A DNA stretch of 64,000 bases from Blastomonas fulva (lineage in GTDB: Bacteria > Pseudomonadota > Alphaproteobacteria > Sphingomonadales > Sphingomonadaceae): the NCBI RefSeq assembly GCF_003431825.1, contig NZ_CP020083.1, forward strand, positions 2,022,501-2,086,500, in the 5' to 3' direction. Shown here one piece after another: positions 35,116 through 43,990 of this stretch (position 1 is the first letter of the stretch; each line of letters starts with the position of its first letter). The position numbers and the translations under genes were made by a program. The notes below the pieces were generated by a model, which ran no database searches, was not told the DNA's origin, and worked only from the letters and a program-made list of their open reading frames with translations.

Positions 35116-35657
35116 TCAATATTCTCCGTGCGCGCGCACCGGGCGGAACCGGCCGGGTCGCTGCGCTTCTGTTTGTTAGGGCGCTGCCACCCCGGAGATC
35201 CGGGGCGTTGCGCAAACTGGTTGTTGCAAGAAGGATTGTGTCTGCTTCACAGGTTCGCAGGGCGTCAAGCGCACTGGCCGCAACACTTTTCCGCAGCCAA
35301 CCGCCCGAAAGCGGGGTCGCGGAAAAGGCGGTATTCAAACCCATAAAGCGTCAACCTGATGATACGGCACCGGGGGCGAAATGCGTCCGCAATGCTGTCA
35401 TTGAATGCGGGCATGGCGTGTTAAGCCAATGAGCCGCATAGCTTTGCTAGCATCGCTTTGTGAATACAGCAACAAAAAGCTCGTCAAGGCGGGGAGCCGA
35501 CTAATATTGCAACGCACAATCGCATGCGCGCCATCTGATCATGCAGCATCCCGCCCAATCATGCTGAAATTCCTGTTAACCAGATCGTTTCACAGGGTTT
35601 TTCCCGCTTAACCCTAATCCTGTCTTCATCAAGCACACAGGCAGGAATCCGGGGAAC
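35116..35657. other. 542-base divergent region between rne and amiC
   Basis: No gene is seen. The rne-proximal part (35116-35300) is the likely rne 5' leader; it holds the hairpin CCCCGG-AGAT-CCGGGG at 35190-35205 and other G/C pairings, as expected for the autoregulated leader of RNase E. The right half (about 35400-35640) is richer in A and T than its surroundings and should contain promoters for both genes. I see no riboswitch. Confidence 0.55.
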
Positions 35658-36917
35658 ATGAAATTGCACTGGACCGGACAATCGCGCCGGGGGCATAAGA
35701 GGCGCATGCTGTGGCTCACCTCCATCTGCGCGTCGATGGCATGTGCCCTGCCCGCGCAGGCAGGCGAGGTGTCCGATGTCGAGGTGCGCGCCAACCAGGT
35801 GGTGCTCCACTTCAACGATGTCATCGAAAGCGCGAGCAGCTTCGTGCTGAGCGGGCCCGACCGCATCGCCATCGATGTGAAGGGCGCGACCGCAGGATCG
35901 CGCGCGCTCAACCAGACCGGGCTGTTCCGCACCGTGCGCATGGCACAGTATGACAACGACACCGCCCGGATCGTGCTGGATCTCGATCGGCCCGCAATGA
36001 TCAGTTCGGGCACCTTCTCCGAAGATGGCCGCAGCCTCACGCTCTCGGTGGCAGAGGTGGGCTCGTCGCAATTGCGCGGCGTGCTTTCCGCCTCGCGCCA
36101 GTCGTTCGTGCCGCCCGCGCAGTTTCGCGCGGAGCCGCCGCCGCGCCGCTACAGCGTGCGCATCCCGTTGCCCAAGCCCGCCAAGGCGCCGCCGCTGCCC
36201 AGGATCGAAGGGCCCAACGACAAGTCCCGCCCGCTGGTGGTGATCGATGCGGGGCACGGCGGGCATGACCCCGGCGCGATCAGCCCGCACGATGGCACGC
36301 ACGAAAGCAAGGTCACGCTGCAGATCGCCAAGGCCATCCGCGACGAACTGCTCAAGAGCGGGCGGGTGCGGGTGGCGCTGACCCGCGACAGCGACAGCTT
36401 CCTGGTGCTGCAGGAACGCTATGGCATCGCGCGGAGGCTGGGGGCGGACCTGTTCATCTCGGTGCATGCCGACGCCGCGGCCTCGCAGACCGCGCGTGGC
36501 GCGACGATCTATACATTGTCCGAGGTTGCCTCCGATCGCGAGGCCGCCCGGCTTGCGGCGCGCGAGAACAAGGCGGACATCCTCAACGGGGTGAACCTGG
36601 CCGATGCACCCTCCGATGTCTCGTCGATCCTGATCGATCTCACCCAGCGCGAGACGATGAACCTGTCGGCAGACTTTGCCCGGCTGTTGCGGCGCGAGGG
36701 TGACGACAAGATGAACTTCCGCACCGATTCCCACCGCTTCGCCTCGCTGATGGTGCTCAAGGCCCCCGATGTCCCTTCGGTGCTGCTCGAGACAGGCTAT
36801 GTCAGCAATGCCGACGATGTCGCTTTGCTCAATTCGTCGGGTTATCGCCGCCGGATCGCGGAGTCGGTCAGCCAGGCGATCACGGTGTTCTTCGCCCGCA
36901 AGCTGGCGTCGCGCTGA
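35658..36917 (+). CDS. amiC: N-acetylmuramoyl-L-alanine amidase with AMIN domain
   Basis: A 419-residue exported amidase. The signal peptide ends near PAQAGE (about residue 35). An AMIN domain (about 40-140) with VVLHFNDVIESASSFVLSGPDRIAIDVKG targets peptidoglycan at the septum. The Amidase_3 catalytic domain (about 190-415) has zinc ligands His200 (DAGHGGHDPG), Glu216 and His270 (ISVHADA) and the catalytic Glu378 (LLETGYVS). It cleaves the amide between MurNAc and the stem peptide during daughter-cell separation. The AmiC assignment is by domain order; AmiB is similar. A PBP1A gene follows. Confidence 0.93.
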   Translation: MKLHWTGQSRRGHKRRMLWLTSICASMACALPAQAGEVSDVEVRANQVVLHFNDVIESASSFVLSGPDRIAIDVKGATAGSRALNQTGLFRTVRMAQYDNDTARIVLDLDRPAMISSGTFSEDGRSLTLSVAEVGSSQLRGVLSASRQSFVPPAQFRAEPPPRRYSVRIPLPKPAKAPPLPRIEGPNDKSRPLVVIDAGHGGHDPGAISPHDGTHESKVTLQIAKAIRDELLKSGRVRVALTRDSDSFLVLQERYGIARRLGADLFISVHADAAASQTARGATIYTLSEVASDREAARLAARENKADILNGVNLADAPSDVSSILIDLTQRETMNLSADFARLLRREGDDKMNFRTDSHRFASLMVLKAPDVPSVLLETGYVSNADDVALLNSSGYRRRIAESVSQAITVFFARKLASR

Positions 36918-36940
36918 GGGCATTATATCCCGCTTCCGTC

Positions 36941-37013
36941 ATTCCCGCGAAGGCGGGAATCCCGCTTTTGCTCGCCGTGACGAAAGGACGAGGGACCCCC
37001 GCGTGTGCGGGGG
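36941..37013. repeat. Palindromic repeat pair between amiC and PBP1A
   Basis: Two hairpins: ATTCCCGC-GAAG-GCGGGAAT (36941-36960) and CCCCCGC-GTGT-GCGGGGG (36996-37013). Paired hairpins with TCATTCCCGCGAAGGCGGGAA cores are a common dispersed repeat of proteobacterial genomes. They may attenuate or terminate transcription between the two envelope genes. Confidence 0.8.
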
Positions 37014-37132
37014 TGACGATGACAAGGAATGATTGGCGGGCAGCAGGCTGATCTGCCGCTCTGGCCCGACCCGTCTCGTGCCGTCCAATCCGCTCTGGCA
37101 TTATTCAGGAATGATGTGCTAACCGCGCTGGC

Positions 37133-39649
37133 ATGAGCGAGGGTGAGAACGGCGATATCGCCTATAGCGTGCGGCGCGGCGGAGACGGGGCCTTGGCCTC
37201 GATGCGCGATGCGTGGACCAAGCGCTGGGTGCGCTGGGCGGCCTATCTGCTGGCTGCCGCGCTGGTCGGCATCTTCCTGATCTGGGTGATCTTCGCGCGC
37301 GATCTGCCGTCTGCCGATACGCTGATCGATTACGAACCCGACCTGCCCACCATGGTGCGCGGTGTCGATGGCGAGATCATCAACAGCTATGCGCGCGAGC
37401 GCCGGGTGCAGTTGCAATACAAGGATTATCCGCTGCCGCTGATCCGGGCCTTCCTGTCGGCAGAGGACAAGAACTTCTTCTCGCACAACGGTCTCGATTA
37501 TCCGGGCCTTGCCTCAGCGGTGTTCGATTATGTGACCAAGATCGGGTCGGGCCAGCGCGCCCGCGGCGGATCGACGATCACCCAGCAGGTCGCCAAGAAC
37601 CTGCTGCTGGGCGACGAATATTCGATCACTCGCAAGATCAAGGAAGCGATCCTGGCCTATCGCATCGAGGATGTGCTGACCAAGCAGGAAATCCTCGAGC
37701 TCTACCTCAACGAGATCTATCTCGGCCGCAACGCCTATGGCGTGCAGGCGGCGGCGCGCGCCTATTTCGGCAAGGACGTCGGCGAGCTCAAGCTGCACGA
37801 AGCCGCGTATCTCGCGATCCTGCCCAAGGCGCCGTCGAACTATCGGCCCGAAGTGCACATGGAACGCGCGCTGGAGCGGCGCAACTGGGCGCTGGGCGCG
37901 ATGCAGTCCAATGGCTGGATCACGCAAGCGCAGATGGCTGCGGCGCAAGCCGAACCGCTGGGCACCATTGCGCGAACGGGTGACGGCTATGAGAAGATCG
38001 GCGGCTATTTCGTCGAGGAAGTCCGCCGCCAGCTGGTCGAGAAGTTCGGCGAGAAGGCCGAGGACGGCAAGAACAGCGTCTATGCCGGCGGGCTGTGGGT
38101 GCGCACCTCGCTCAACCCTGCGATGCAGAAGGCCACCACCGAGGCGCTGCGCGATGCGCTATTGCGCTATGACCGCGGCAGCGGCTGGAGCGGCCCGCTC
38201 AACACCATCGAGATGAGCGATCAATGGGCCTCCACGCTCGCCTCGACCTATATCGACATCGATTATGAAAACTGGCGCGTTGCGGTGGTGATCGACAAGT
38301 CCGCAAGTGCCGCCGAAATCGGCTTTGCCAATGGCGACAAGGGCGTGCTGCCGCGCTCGACCGCGACCATGCCGCGCAAGCGTGTTGGCGGCACCGCGTT
38401 CGATTCGATGAAGCCGGGCGATATCATCGCCGTGGCGCCGATGGCGGGCGACACCTACGCATTGCGCAATGTGCCCGAAATCTCGGGCGGAATGGTCGTG
38501 CAGAACCCGCGCTCGGGCCGGGTCTATGCGATGCAGGGCGGCTTCGATTCGCAAATCAGCCCGTTCAACCGCGCGACCCAGGCCGATCGCCAGCCGGGCT
38601 CGACGATCAAGCCGTTCGTCTATGCGACCGCGCTCGACAACGGCATGACGCCCGCGACCCAGATCGTCGATGGCACCTTCTGCGTCTATCAGTCGGCCAG
38701 CCTCGGCAACAAATGCTTCCGCAACTTCGGCGGATCGGCGGGCGCGGGCGCGCAGACGATGCGCTGGGGCCTCGAACAGTCGCGCAACCTGATGACGGTG
38801 CGCGCCGCCAATGATGCGGGCATGACCAATGTGGTGAAAACCATCAAGGCGGTCGGCATCGGCGACTACAAGCCCTATCTCTCGATCGCGCTGGGTGCGG
38901 GCGACACCACGGTGATGAAGATCACCAACGCCTATTCGATGCTGGTCAACCACGGCCGCGAGCTCAAGCCCACGATGATCGACTATGTCCAGGACCGCCG
39001 CGGCAAGGTCATCTTCCGCTCCGATCCGCGCACCTGCGAGGGCTGCAACATGGCCAAATGGGATGGCAAGCCGATGCCGCGCTATACCCCGCGCGGACGC
39101 CAGATCATCGACCCGATCACCTCCTATCAGGTGGTGCACATGCTCGAGGGCGTGATTACGCGCGGCACCGCGACCAACCTTGCCGACCTCAAGCGCCCGA
39201 TGTTCGGCAAGACCGGAACCTCGAGCGGACCCACCAACGTGTGGTTCGTAGGTGGCACCCCCGATATGGTGGCGGGCATCTATCTGGGCTTCGACAAGCC
39301 GCGCAGCATGGGCGGCTATGCCCAGGGCGGCAGGCTGGCCGCGCCGGTGTTCAAGCAGTTCGCCAAACAGGTGCTGCCCGACATGCCGGTGACCGAATTC
39401 CGCGCGCCTGCGGGCACGCGCATGGTCCGCATCGATCGCCGGTCGGGCCGCAGGGTCTATGGCGCCTGGCCAGGCGACGAGGCCAAGGCCGCAGTGATCT
39501 GGGAAGCGTTCAAGCCCGAGACCGAGCCACGCCGCACCATCCGGCAGGAGGAAATGGCAGCGGTCAAGGCGGTGCAGAAGCGCGCCGGTCCGGCAGCACG
39601 CCCGCGCAGCGACAGCGAATTCCTGCAGCAGCAGGGCGGAATTTACTGA
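37133..39649 (+). CDS. mrcA: Penicillin-binding protein 1A, bifunctional
   Basis: An 838-residue class A PBP. A single membrane helix lies at about residues 36-55. The GT51 glycosyltransferase domain (about 80-260) has the catalytic Glu111 (SAEDKNFFSH), the RGGSTITQQVAKNLLLG motif and KIKEAILAYRIE. An OB-like linker precedes the transpeptidase domain (about 460-740), with Ser490 (PGSTIKPF), the SxN motif SRN in EQSRNLM, and Lys693 (FGKTGTSSG). It polymerises lipid II and cross-links strands in the periplasm. The C-terminal tail after residue 760 is basic and low-complexity. It follows amiC after a repeat-containing gap. Confidence 0.97.
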   Translation: MSEGENGDIAYSVRRGGDGALASMRDAWTKRWVRWAAYLLAAALVGIFLIWVIFARDLPSADTLIDYEPDLPTMVRGVDGEIINSYARERRVQLQYKDYPLPLIRAFLSAEDKNFFSHNGLDYPGLASAVFDYVTKIGSGQRARGGSTITQQVAKNLLLGDEYSITRKIKEAILAYRIEDVLTKQEILELYLNEIYLGRNAYGVQAAARAYFGKDVGELKLHEAAYLAILPKAPSNYRPEVHMERALERRNWALGAMQSNGWITQAQMAAAQAEPLGTIARTGDGYEKIGGYFVEEVRRQLVEKFGEKAEDGKNSVYAGGLWVRTSLNPAMQKATTEALRDALLRYDRGSGWSGPLNTIEMSDQWASTLASTYIDIDYENWRVAVVIDKSASAAEIGFANGDKGVLPRSTATMPRKRVGGTAFDSMKPGDIIAVAPMAGDTYALRNVPEISGGMVVQNPRSGRVYAMQGGFDSQISPFNRATQADRQPGSTIKPFVYATALDNGMTPATQIVDGTFCVYQSASLGNKCFRNFGGSAGAGAQTMRWGLEQSRNLMTVRAANDAGMTNVVKTIKAVGIGDYKPYLSIALGAGDTTVMKITNAYSMLVNHGRELKPTMIDYVQDRRGKVIFRSDPRTCEGCNMAKWDGKPMPRYTPRGRQIIDPITSYQVVHMLEGVITRGTATNLADLKRPMFGKTGTSSGPTNVWFVGGTPDMVAGIYLGFDKPRSMGGYAQGGRLAAPVFKQFAKQVLPDMPVTEFRAPAGTRMVRIDRRSGRRVYGAWPGDEAKAAVIWEAFKPETEPRRTIRQEEMAAVKAVQKRAGPAARPRSDSEFLQQQGGIY

Positions 39650-39712
39650 TTTCGCGGTCACTCTACCAAAAGCATTGAAAATCGGCCGGGTGCCGCGTAC
39701 GCCAATGCGGAC

Positions 39713-40156
39713 ATGCTCAGCCAGAAAGTCCGATACACCATCCGTGCGCTTCAGCACCTTGCCGACCATTACGGCGAAGGGCTGGTGCATCTGGAGGATA
39801 TCGCGCAGGCGCAGAACATCCCGCCCAAGTTCCTGACCGTGATCCTTTCGGAAATGGCGCGCGCCGGGCTGGTGCATTCGCAGCGCGGCAAGGATGGCGG
39901 CTACACCCTGGGGCTCGCGCCGGTCGACATCCGCTATGGCGACATCGTGCGGATCACCAGCGGATCGCTTGCTTTGGTGCCCTGCGCCAGCCGCTATGCC
40001 TATGAAAAGTGCAAGAATTGCTTGGCGGAGGATGAATGCCGCTTGCGTGCGCTGATGCTCAAGGTACGCGATGAAACCGCTGTGATCCTGGACCAGATCA
40101 CGCTGGCCGACCCGATCCCGCCGGTGGCGGCGTTGGATCCGGCGATCGCCGACTGA
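39713..40156 (+). CDS. Rrf2-family transcriptional regulator with four cysteines
   Basis: A 147-residue regulator. The winged helix (about residues 1-70) has YTIRALQHLADHY, IAQAQNIPPKFLTVILSEMARAGLV and the wing SQRGKDGGYTLGL, all characteristic of Rrf2/IscR. Cys91, Cys100, Cys103 and Cys109 form a cluster in PCASRYAYEKCKNCLAEDEC that could bind an Fe-S centre, although spacing differs from IscR and NsrR. It has no neighbouring isc or suf genes. It follows PBP1A by 63 bases and may have its own promoter. Its stop is 3 bases from the convergent histidine kinase stop. Confidence 0.88.
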   Translation: MLSQKVRYTIRALQHLADHYGEGLVHLEDIAQAQNIPPKFLTVILSEMARAGLVHSQRGKDGGYTLGLAPVDIRYGDIVRITSGSLALVPCASRYAYEKCKNCLAEDECRLRALMLKVRDETAVILDQITLADPIPPVAALDPAIAD

Positions 40157-40159
40157 CCG

Positions 40160-41161
40160 TCAGGCGGCGAACACCACGCGCCAGGCTGCGCCTGCGCCCG
40201 CCCCGGTGACCGGCTTGAGTTCTCCGCCAAGCTGCGCCGCGAGCGACTGCACGATGCGCGTGCCCAGCCCCTTGCTGTCGGCCAGATCGACTCCTTTGGG
40301 CAGGCCCCTGCCATTGTCGCTGACCGTCAGCGCGAGCCGTGCAGGGTCTAGCTGCTCCAGCTTCAGCGTGATCGTGCCGCCGTTGTCGGCAAAGGCGTGC
40401 TTAAGGCTGTTGGTCACCAGTTCGGTCACCAGCAGCGACAGCGTGGTCAGCCGCGCGATGTCCAGCCGGATCGTGGGCATGTCGACCATGCACACGATGT
40501 TCTTGGCCCCGGTCGCCTGCAGCAGGTCAGAGCAGATTTCCTGAAAATACTGCGCCACCGGTAAGTCGACCGATGCAGGATCATAAAGCCGCCGGTGGAT
40601 GCGCGACATCGTCTCGATCCGGCTTTGCGCTTCGTCGAGCGCGCTGCTGGCGGTGGACGGGTCGGCGGTGACCTTGCGCTTTTGCAGATGCAGCAGCGCC
40701 GCGACGAAGGTCATGTTGTTGGCGACGCGATGTTGCAGTTCCTGGAACATCGTGCGCTGCTGGTCATACAGCGCCTGCGTCACCTGCTTTTCCCCGCGCA
40801 GATCGTCTGCCGCGCTGTGCATCAGATGGATGAGCGTGATGTCGACCGCGACGATGAAGATGTAGAAGCCCAGCGCGATCGCACTCGCGCCATCAAGACC
40901 GAAGCTGTTGAGTGGCGGAATGAAGAAATACCATGCCGCAAGCCCCGAGAGCGTCGCGCACAAAAGTCCCGGCCGCAGCCCCGCCAGAAAGGCGGTGACG
41001 ATGACCGCGGGAAAGAAGGTGAGAAAAGGAAAGCCCGGCGGCAATGTATCGCGCAGATAGATGCGCAACAGCAGGGCGGCGGCGAAGGTGACGATCGCCA
41101 GACCGTAACCCATGCCAGGGTCGCGCCTGAAGATGGCCCCCGCGCTGACAAATCTGTTCAT
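40160..41161 (-). CDS. DUF4118 sensor histidine kinase (HisKA_2/HWE type)
   Basis: A 333-residue membrane kinase. A four-helix DUF4118 (KdpD-like) region occupies about residues 18-115. The HisKA_2 phospho-acceptor region follows with FQELQHRVANNMTF (His144), then a HATPase with ELVTNSLKHAFADNGG and SDNGRGLPKG. The ELQHRVAN type of H-box and ELVTNSLKHAF N-box identify the HWE/HisKA_2 class common in alphaproteobacteria, frequently feeding the general stress response through PhyR-like regulators. No PhyR, NepR or EcfG is present. It diverges from the GGDEF gene. Confidence 0.92.
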   Translation of the reverse strand: MNRFVSAGAIFRRDPGMGYGLAIVTFAAALLLRIYLRDTLPPGFPFLTFFPAVIVTAFLAGLRPGLLCATLSGLAAWYFFIPPLNSFGLDGASAIALGFYIFIVAVDITLIHLMHSAADDLRGEKQVTQALYDQQRTMFQELQHRVANNMTFVAALLHLQKRKVTADPSTASSALDEAQSRIETMSRIHRRLYDPASVDLPVAQYFQEICSDLLQATGAKNIVCMVDMPTIRLDIARLTTLSLLVTELVTNSLKHAFADNGGTITLKLEQLDPARLALTVSDNGRGLPKGVDLADSKGLGTRIVQSLAAQLGGELKPVTGAGAGAAWRVVFAA

Positions 41162-41411
41162 GCCTGTAAGGATCCGCGAGCACCGGGGCTGGGTCGTCCG
41201 CCGGGATGATTGTTCCGCTTTCTAGGGGGTGGGGAAAGTCTGGGCAAGCGACGTTTTGGTTCGTGCGCCGAACCGTTGCCACCGGATCACACTCTTGGGC
41301 CAGGCCGATCGCGCCGCCGCCAGTTAACCCGGCTTTTACCTTGGGCAAGCCATAGTCAAAACACTGAAATCTAAAGTGCCCGGGGAATGGTTCATTCTTG
41401 ATCGTCTGACA

Positions 41412-42644
41412 ATGTTCATCCGCGCCGCATGGCAGCGGGCAAGGGCTGCGACCGATGGTGGCAATCTTGCGCCGCATATCCGCGATGAACTTGCCCTGCT
41501 GCAATATACCCGGCTTGGATCGATCGTCCCGATACTGTATTTTTCGATCGCTCTCGTCGCCGTAGTGGCCGGTGCCGCCTCGGGCGGCGGGTTCGACATC
41601 ATGTACCACCTGCTGCTGCCGGGCGGGTTCATCGTGCTGGGATGCTGTCGCTGCCTGGTGTGGTACCGCCGCCGCGGCGTGCCGGTCGCCATCGACAAGG
41701 TTCGCCGCTACCTCAAATCCACCACCTGGATCGCGCTGGGGATGGGCCTGGTGGGCGGGTTGTGGACGGTCGATGCCTATTTCGACACGCCGGAGACGCG
41801 GCGGGTGCTGGCGCCAGTGTTCATCTTCATGATCACCTTTGCCGGGGCCGTGTGCCTGACCAGCATGCCCAGGGTCGCGATGGGGGTGGTGATCGTGGCG
41901 TTGACGCCGATGCTCACGATCATGGTCCAGTCGCCCGATATCGGCGTGCAGGCGATGGGGGTCTGCTTCGTCATCGTCTCGGCGCTGACGCTGATGCTGA
42001 TCGTGAACAGCTTCAACGAGATCGTCAGTGGCCTGGTGTTGCGCCACGAGCTCAAGATGCTGTCGGAAACCGATCCGCTGACCGGGCTTGCCAACCGCCG
42101 GGCGTTCCGCGCGCAGTTCGCTTCCGCGCCTGCAGCGCTCGATGGCGCCAGGCGCGTGACGCTGGTGATGATCGATCTGGATGGCTTCAAACAGGCCAAT
42201 GACGCGTTCGGCCATGCCGCCGGCGATGCGATCCTGGTCCAGGCGGGCGAGCGCCTGCGCAACCTTTGCCAGGACGCCAGCTGCGTCGCCCGGCTGGGCG
42301 GCGACGAATTTGCGCTGCTGATCGAAACGGCAAGCGACAGCGACGCGCTCAAGCGTGCGGTGCAGACCGTGCTGTCGCTGCCGTATCAGTATCGCAATCA
42401 GCAGATCGTCATCACCGCCAGCGTCGGCACCGCGCATGGCCCCAAGGACAGCGAAGGTCTCGAGGCGCTGATGCGCGATGCGGACAGCGAATTGTATCGC
42501 GCCAAGCAATGGGCGTCGATCCGGCGTCAGGTCGGCGCAGGTACGGGTGCCAGTGCCAGTGCCAGTGCCAATGCGGGGGCCAAGTCCGGCGGGGGATCAG
42601 CCCGCGCAATCAGGTCCGCACCGGCAGCCCGGCGCGGGATCTGA
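41412..42644 (+). CDS. GGDEF-domain diguanylate cyclase
   Basis: A protein of about 410 residues. The N-terminal half has about six membrane segments in three hydrophobic clusters (about residues 40-205) and is a probable membrane sensor. The GGDEF domain (about 220-375) has DPLTGLANRRAF, MIDLDGFKQANDAFGHAAGD and the intact active motif GGDEF (296-300), so it should make c-di-GMP. The inhibitory RxxD site expected just before it is not present (QDAS instead). An Ala/Ser/Asn-rich tail is encoded by a GTGCCA repeat. Start uncertain: ATG at 41412 or GTG at 41376; neither has a good Shine-Dalgarno. Confidence 0.9.
   Translation: MFIRAAWQRARAATDGGNLAPHIRDELALLQYTRLGSIVPILYFSIALVAVVAGAASGGGFDIMYHLLLPGGFIVLGCCRCLVWYRRRGVPVAIDKVRRYLKSTTWIALGMGLVGGLWTVDAYFDTPETRRVLAPVFIFMITFAGAVCLTSMPRVAMGVVIVALTPMLTIMVQSPDIGVQAMGVCFVIVSALTLMLIVNSFNEIVSGLVLRHELKMLSETDPLTGLANRRAFRAQFASAPAALDGARRVTLVMIDLDGFKQANDAFGHAAGDAILVQAGERLRNLCQDASCVARLGGDEFALLIETASDSDALKRAVQTVLSLPYQYRNQQIVITASVGTAHGPKDSEGLEALMRDADSELYRAKQWASIRRQVGAGTGASASASANAGAKSGGGSARAIRSAPAARRGI
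42547..42570 (+). repeat. Hexanucleotide repeat (GTGCCA)x4 in the cyclase gene
   Basis: Four perfect head-to-tail copies of GTGCCA, in frame, coding Ala-Ser alternation in the C-terminal tail. Copy-number change by slippage would lengthen or shorten the tail without shifting the frame. Confidence 0.85.
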
Positions 42645-42677
42645 CGCGCCTCTGCCTTCTGCCGCCGGGCCCCAGGA

Positions 42678-43409
42678 TCAGCGCTTCGACGCTGCGGCAA
42701 ACCGGCGCGAAACTTCGCCCCAGTTGACCACCTGCCACCAGCCGTCGAGATAGTCTGCGCGACGGTTCTGGTACTTCAGATAATAGGCATGCTCCCACAT
42801 GTCGTTGCCCAGGATCGGCAGGCCCTTGTCCTCGGCGGCATCCATCAGCGGATTGTCCTGATTGGGGGTGGAGGTGATCGCCAGCTTGCCGTCCGGCTTG
42901 ACGATCAGCCACACCCAGCCCGATCCGAACCGCGCGGTGCCCGCCGCCTTGAACGCCGCCTTGAACTGGTCCATCGATCCAAACTGCGCGGTGATCGCCT
43001 TGGTGAGCGCGGGCGAGGCGGTTCCCGCCTGCGCAGGCGGCACCATGGTCTTCCAGAAGAAGCCGTGGTTCCAGTGCCCGCCGGCATTGTTGCGCACGGC
43101 GGCGGGCAATGTCCCGGCCTTGGTGACCAGCTGCTCGAGCGTCATGCCTTTCAGCGCGGCATCTGTCGCCACCGCCTTGTTGAGATTATCGACATAGGCC
43201 TGGTGATGCTTGCCATGGTGGATGGTCATGGTCTGCGCATCGATTGCCGGTTCCAGCGCATCCGGAGCATAGGGCAAAGCGGGCAGCGTGAAGGCTGCGG
43301 GCGCAGGCGCAGGCGCGGCGGCAGGGGCCGTTGCAGGAGCTGTCTGAGCGACCAGCGGTGCCGCCATGCCCAGGGCAAGAGCGGACAGAAGGGGGTGGAT
43401 CATGCGCAT
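42678..43409 (-). CDS. Exported Fe/Mn superoxide dismutase
   Basis: A 243-residue superoxide dismutase with an unusual N-terminus: a signal peptide ([22 protein letters not shown], about residues 1-22) and an Ala/Pro linker (about 23-40). The Sod fold follows: [17 protein letters not shown], the ligand region [27 protein letters not shown], and the C-terminal ligands in [21 protein letters not shown]. Normal cytoplasmic SodB lacks the leader, so this one should act in the periplasm or be lipid-free secreted. Metal cannot be told from sequence. The start ATG at 43409 follows AAGGAG. Confidence 0.93.
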   Translation of the reverse strand: MRMIHPLLSALALGMAAPLVAQTAPATAPAAAPAPAPAAFTLPALPYAPDALEPAIDAQTMTIHHGKHHQAYVDNLNKAVATDAALKGMTLEQLVTKAGTLPAAVRNNAGGHWNHGFFWKTMVPPAQAGTASPALTKAITAQFGSMDQFKAAFKAAGTARFGSGWVWLIVKPDGKLAITSTPNQDNPLMDAAEDKGLPILGNDMWEHAYYLKYQNRRADYLDGWWQVVNWGEVSRRFAAASKR

Positions 43410-43502
43410 CGGGCGAACTCCTTGGGGTGGCGATCTTGCAGTCAGGCGCGGACGATATCCCGCCCGGCCAGCGGAGCAAGGGCTTTCATCGGCCCTGCAG
43501 GA

Positions 43503-43877
43503 TCAGATGTCCGGCTCGACCCGCCCCAGCAGGCCGACAAGCGCGGTCGCATGGTGCGCCGCGGTCTGGTTCAGCGCCTGCTCGAGCGCGCGATAGGCGG
43601 CAAGCACCTGCTGACCGCGCGGGGTCAGCCGCGATCCGCCGCCGGTCCTGCCGCCCTTTTCGGTGAGCACGACGGGCTCTCCCCAACAGCGGTTGAGTGT
43701 GTCGATCATATCGCGGGTACGCCGATAGCTGATCCCCATGCTGCGTCCGGCAGCGGCGATCGATCCCTCGCGCTGCACCGCGTCGAGCATGGCCGCCTTG
43801 CCCGGTCCTATCGCGATTGCGCCATCGAGATAGACCTGTGCCTTGATCTTGAGCGGGGAGGGGGACGGACTGGTCAT
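43503..43877 (-). CDS. modE: ModE-type molybdate regulator, DNA-binding domain only
   Basis: A 124-residue protein with the ModE N-terminal winged helix: KIKAQVYLDGAIAIGPGKAAMLDAVQREGSIAAAGRSMGISYRRTRDMIDTLN and the GGRTGGGSRLTPRGQQVLAAY wing. Full ModE proteins carry two C-terminal Mop domains that bind molybdate, but this protein ends at residue 124 without any, so effector sensing must differ. It lies divergent from modABC, whose promoter region it presumably controls through the palindrome at 43946-43973. The frame is open much farther upstream; the ATG at 43877 is chosen because the extension is modA read on the wrong strand. Confidence 0.88.
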   Translation of the reverse strand: MTSPSPSPLKIKAQVYLDGAIAIGPGKAAMLDAVQREGSIAAAGRSMGISYRRTRDMIDTLNRCWGEPVVLTEKGGRTGGGSRLTPRGQQVLAAYRALEQALNQTAAHHATALVGLLGRVEPDI

Positions 43878-43945
43878 CGTCCTCCGCATTAGCATCGCTG
43901 CGCCCGCAATTCCAATGCTGCCGCCGCACTCACGGCTTGCCAGCC

Positions 43946-43973
43946 AGCGATGTATGCCGCAAAGCATATCGCT
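43946..43973. promoter_or_regulatory. Candidate ModE operator upstream of modABC
   Basis: Imperfect palindrome AGCGATGTATGC-N6-GCATATCGCT. Its AGCGAT/ATCGCT ends and TATGC/GCATA core are similar in style to the known ModE box ATCGCTATATA-N6-TATATAACGAT. It is 18 bases before the modA start and 69 bases before the divergent modE start, so it can regulate both. Confidence 0.6.
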
Positions 43974-43990
43974 TGATGCGAGGTACGACG

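Noticed and set aside
33433..35346. 637-codon plus-strand frame opposite rne
   Set aside because: Antisense to the conserved RNase E catalytic core; low-complexity composition and no recognisable domain.
38159..39877. 572-codon minus-strand frame opposite the PBP1A gene
   Set aside because: Antisense to the transpeptidase domain, extends through the gap into the Rrf2 gene, and has His/Arg-rich composition.
41162..41411. EcfG-type (GGAAC-N16/17-CGTT) stress promoter before the HWE-like kinase
   Set aside because: A GGAAC is present on the minus strand but no CGTT lies at the required spacing.
40893..42509. 538-codon minus-strand frame opposite the GGDEF gene
   Set aside because: Spans the divergent promoter and opposes two clear genes; Gln/His/Arg-rich shadow composition.
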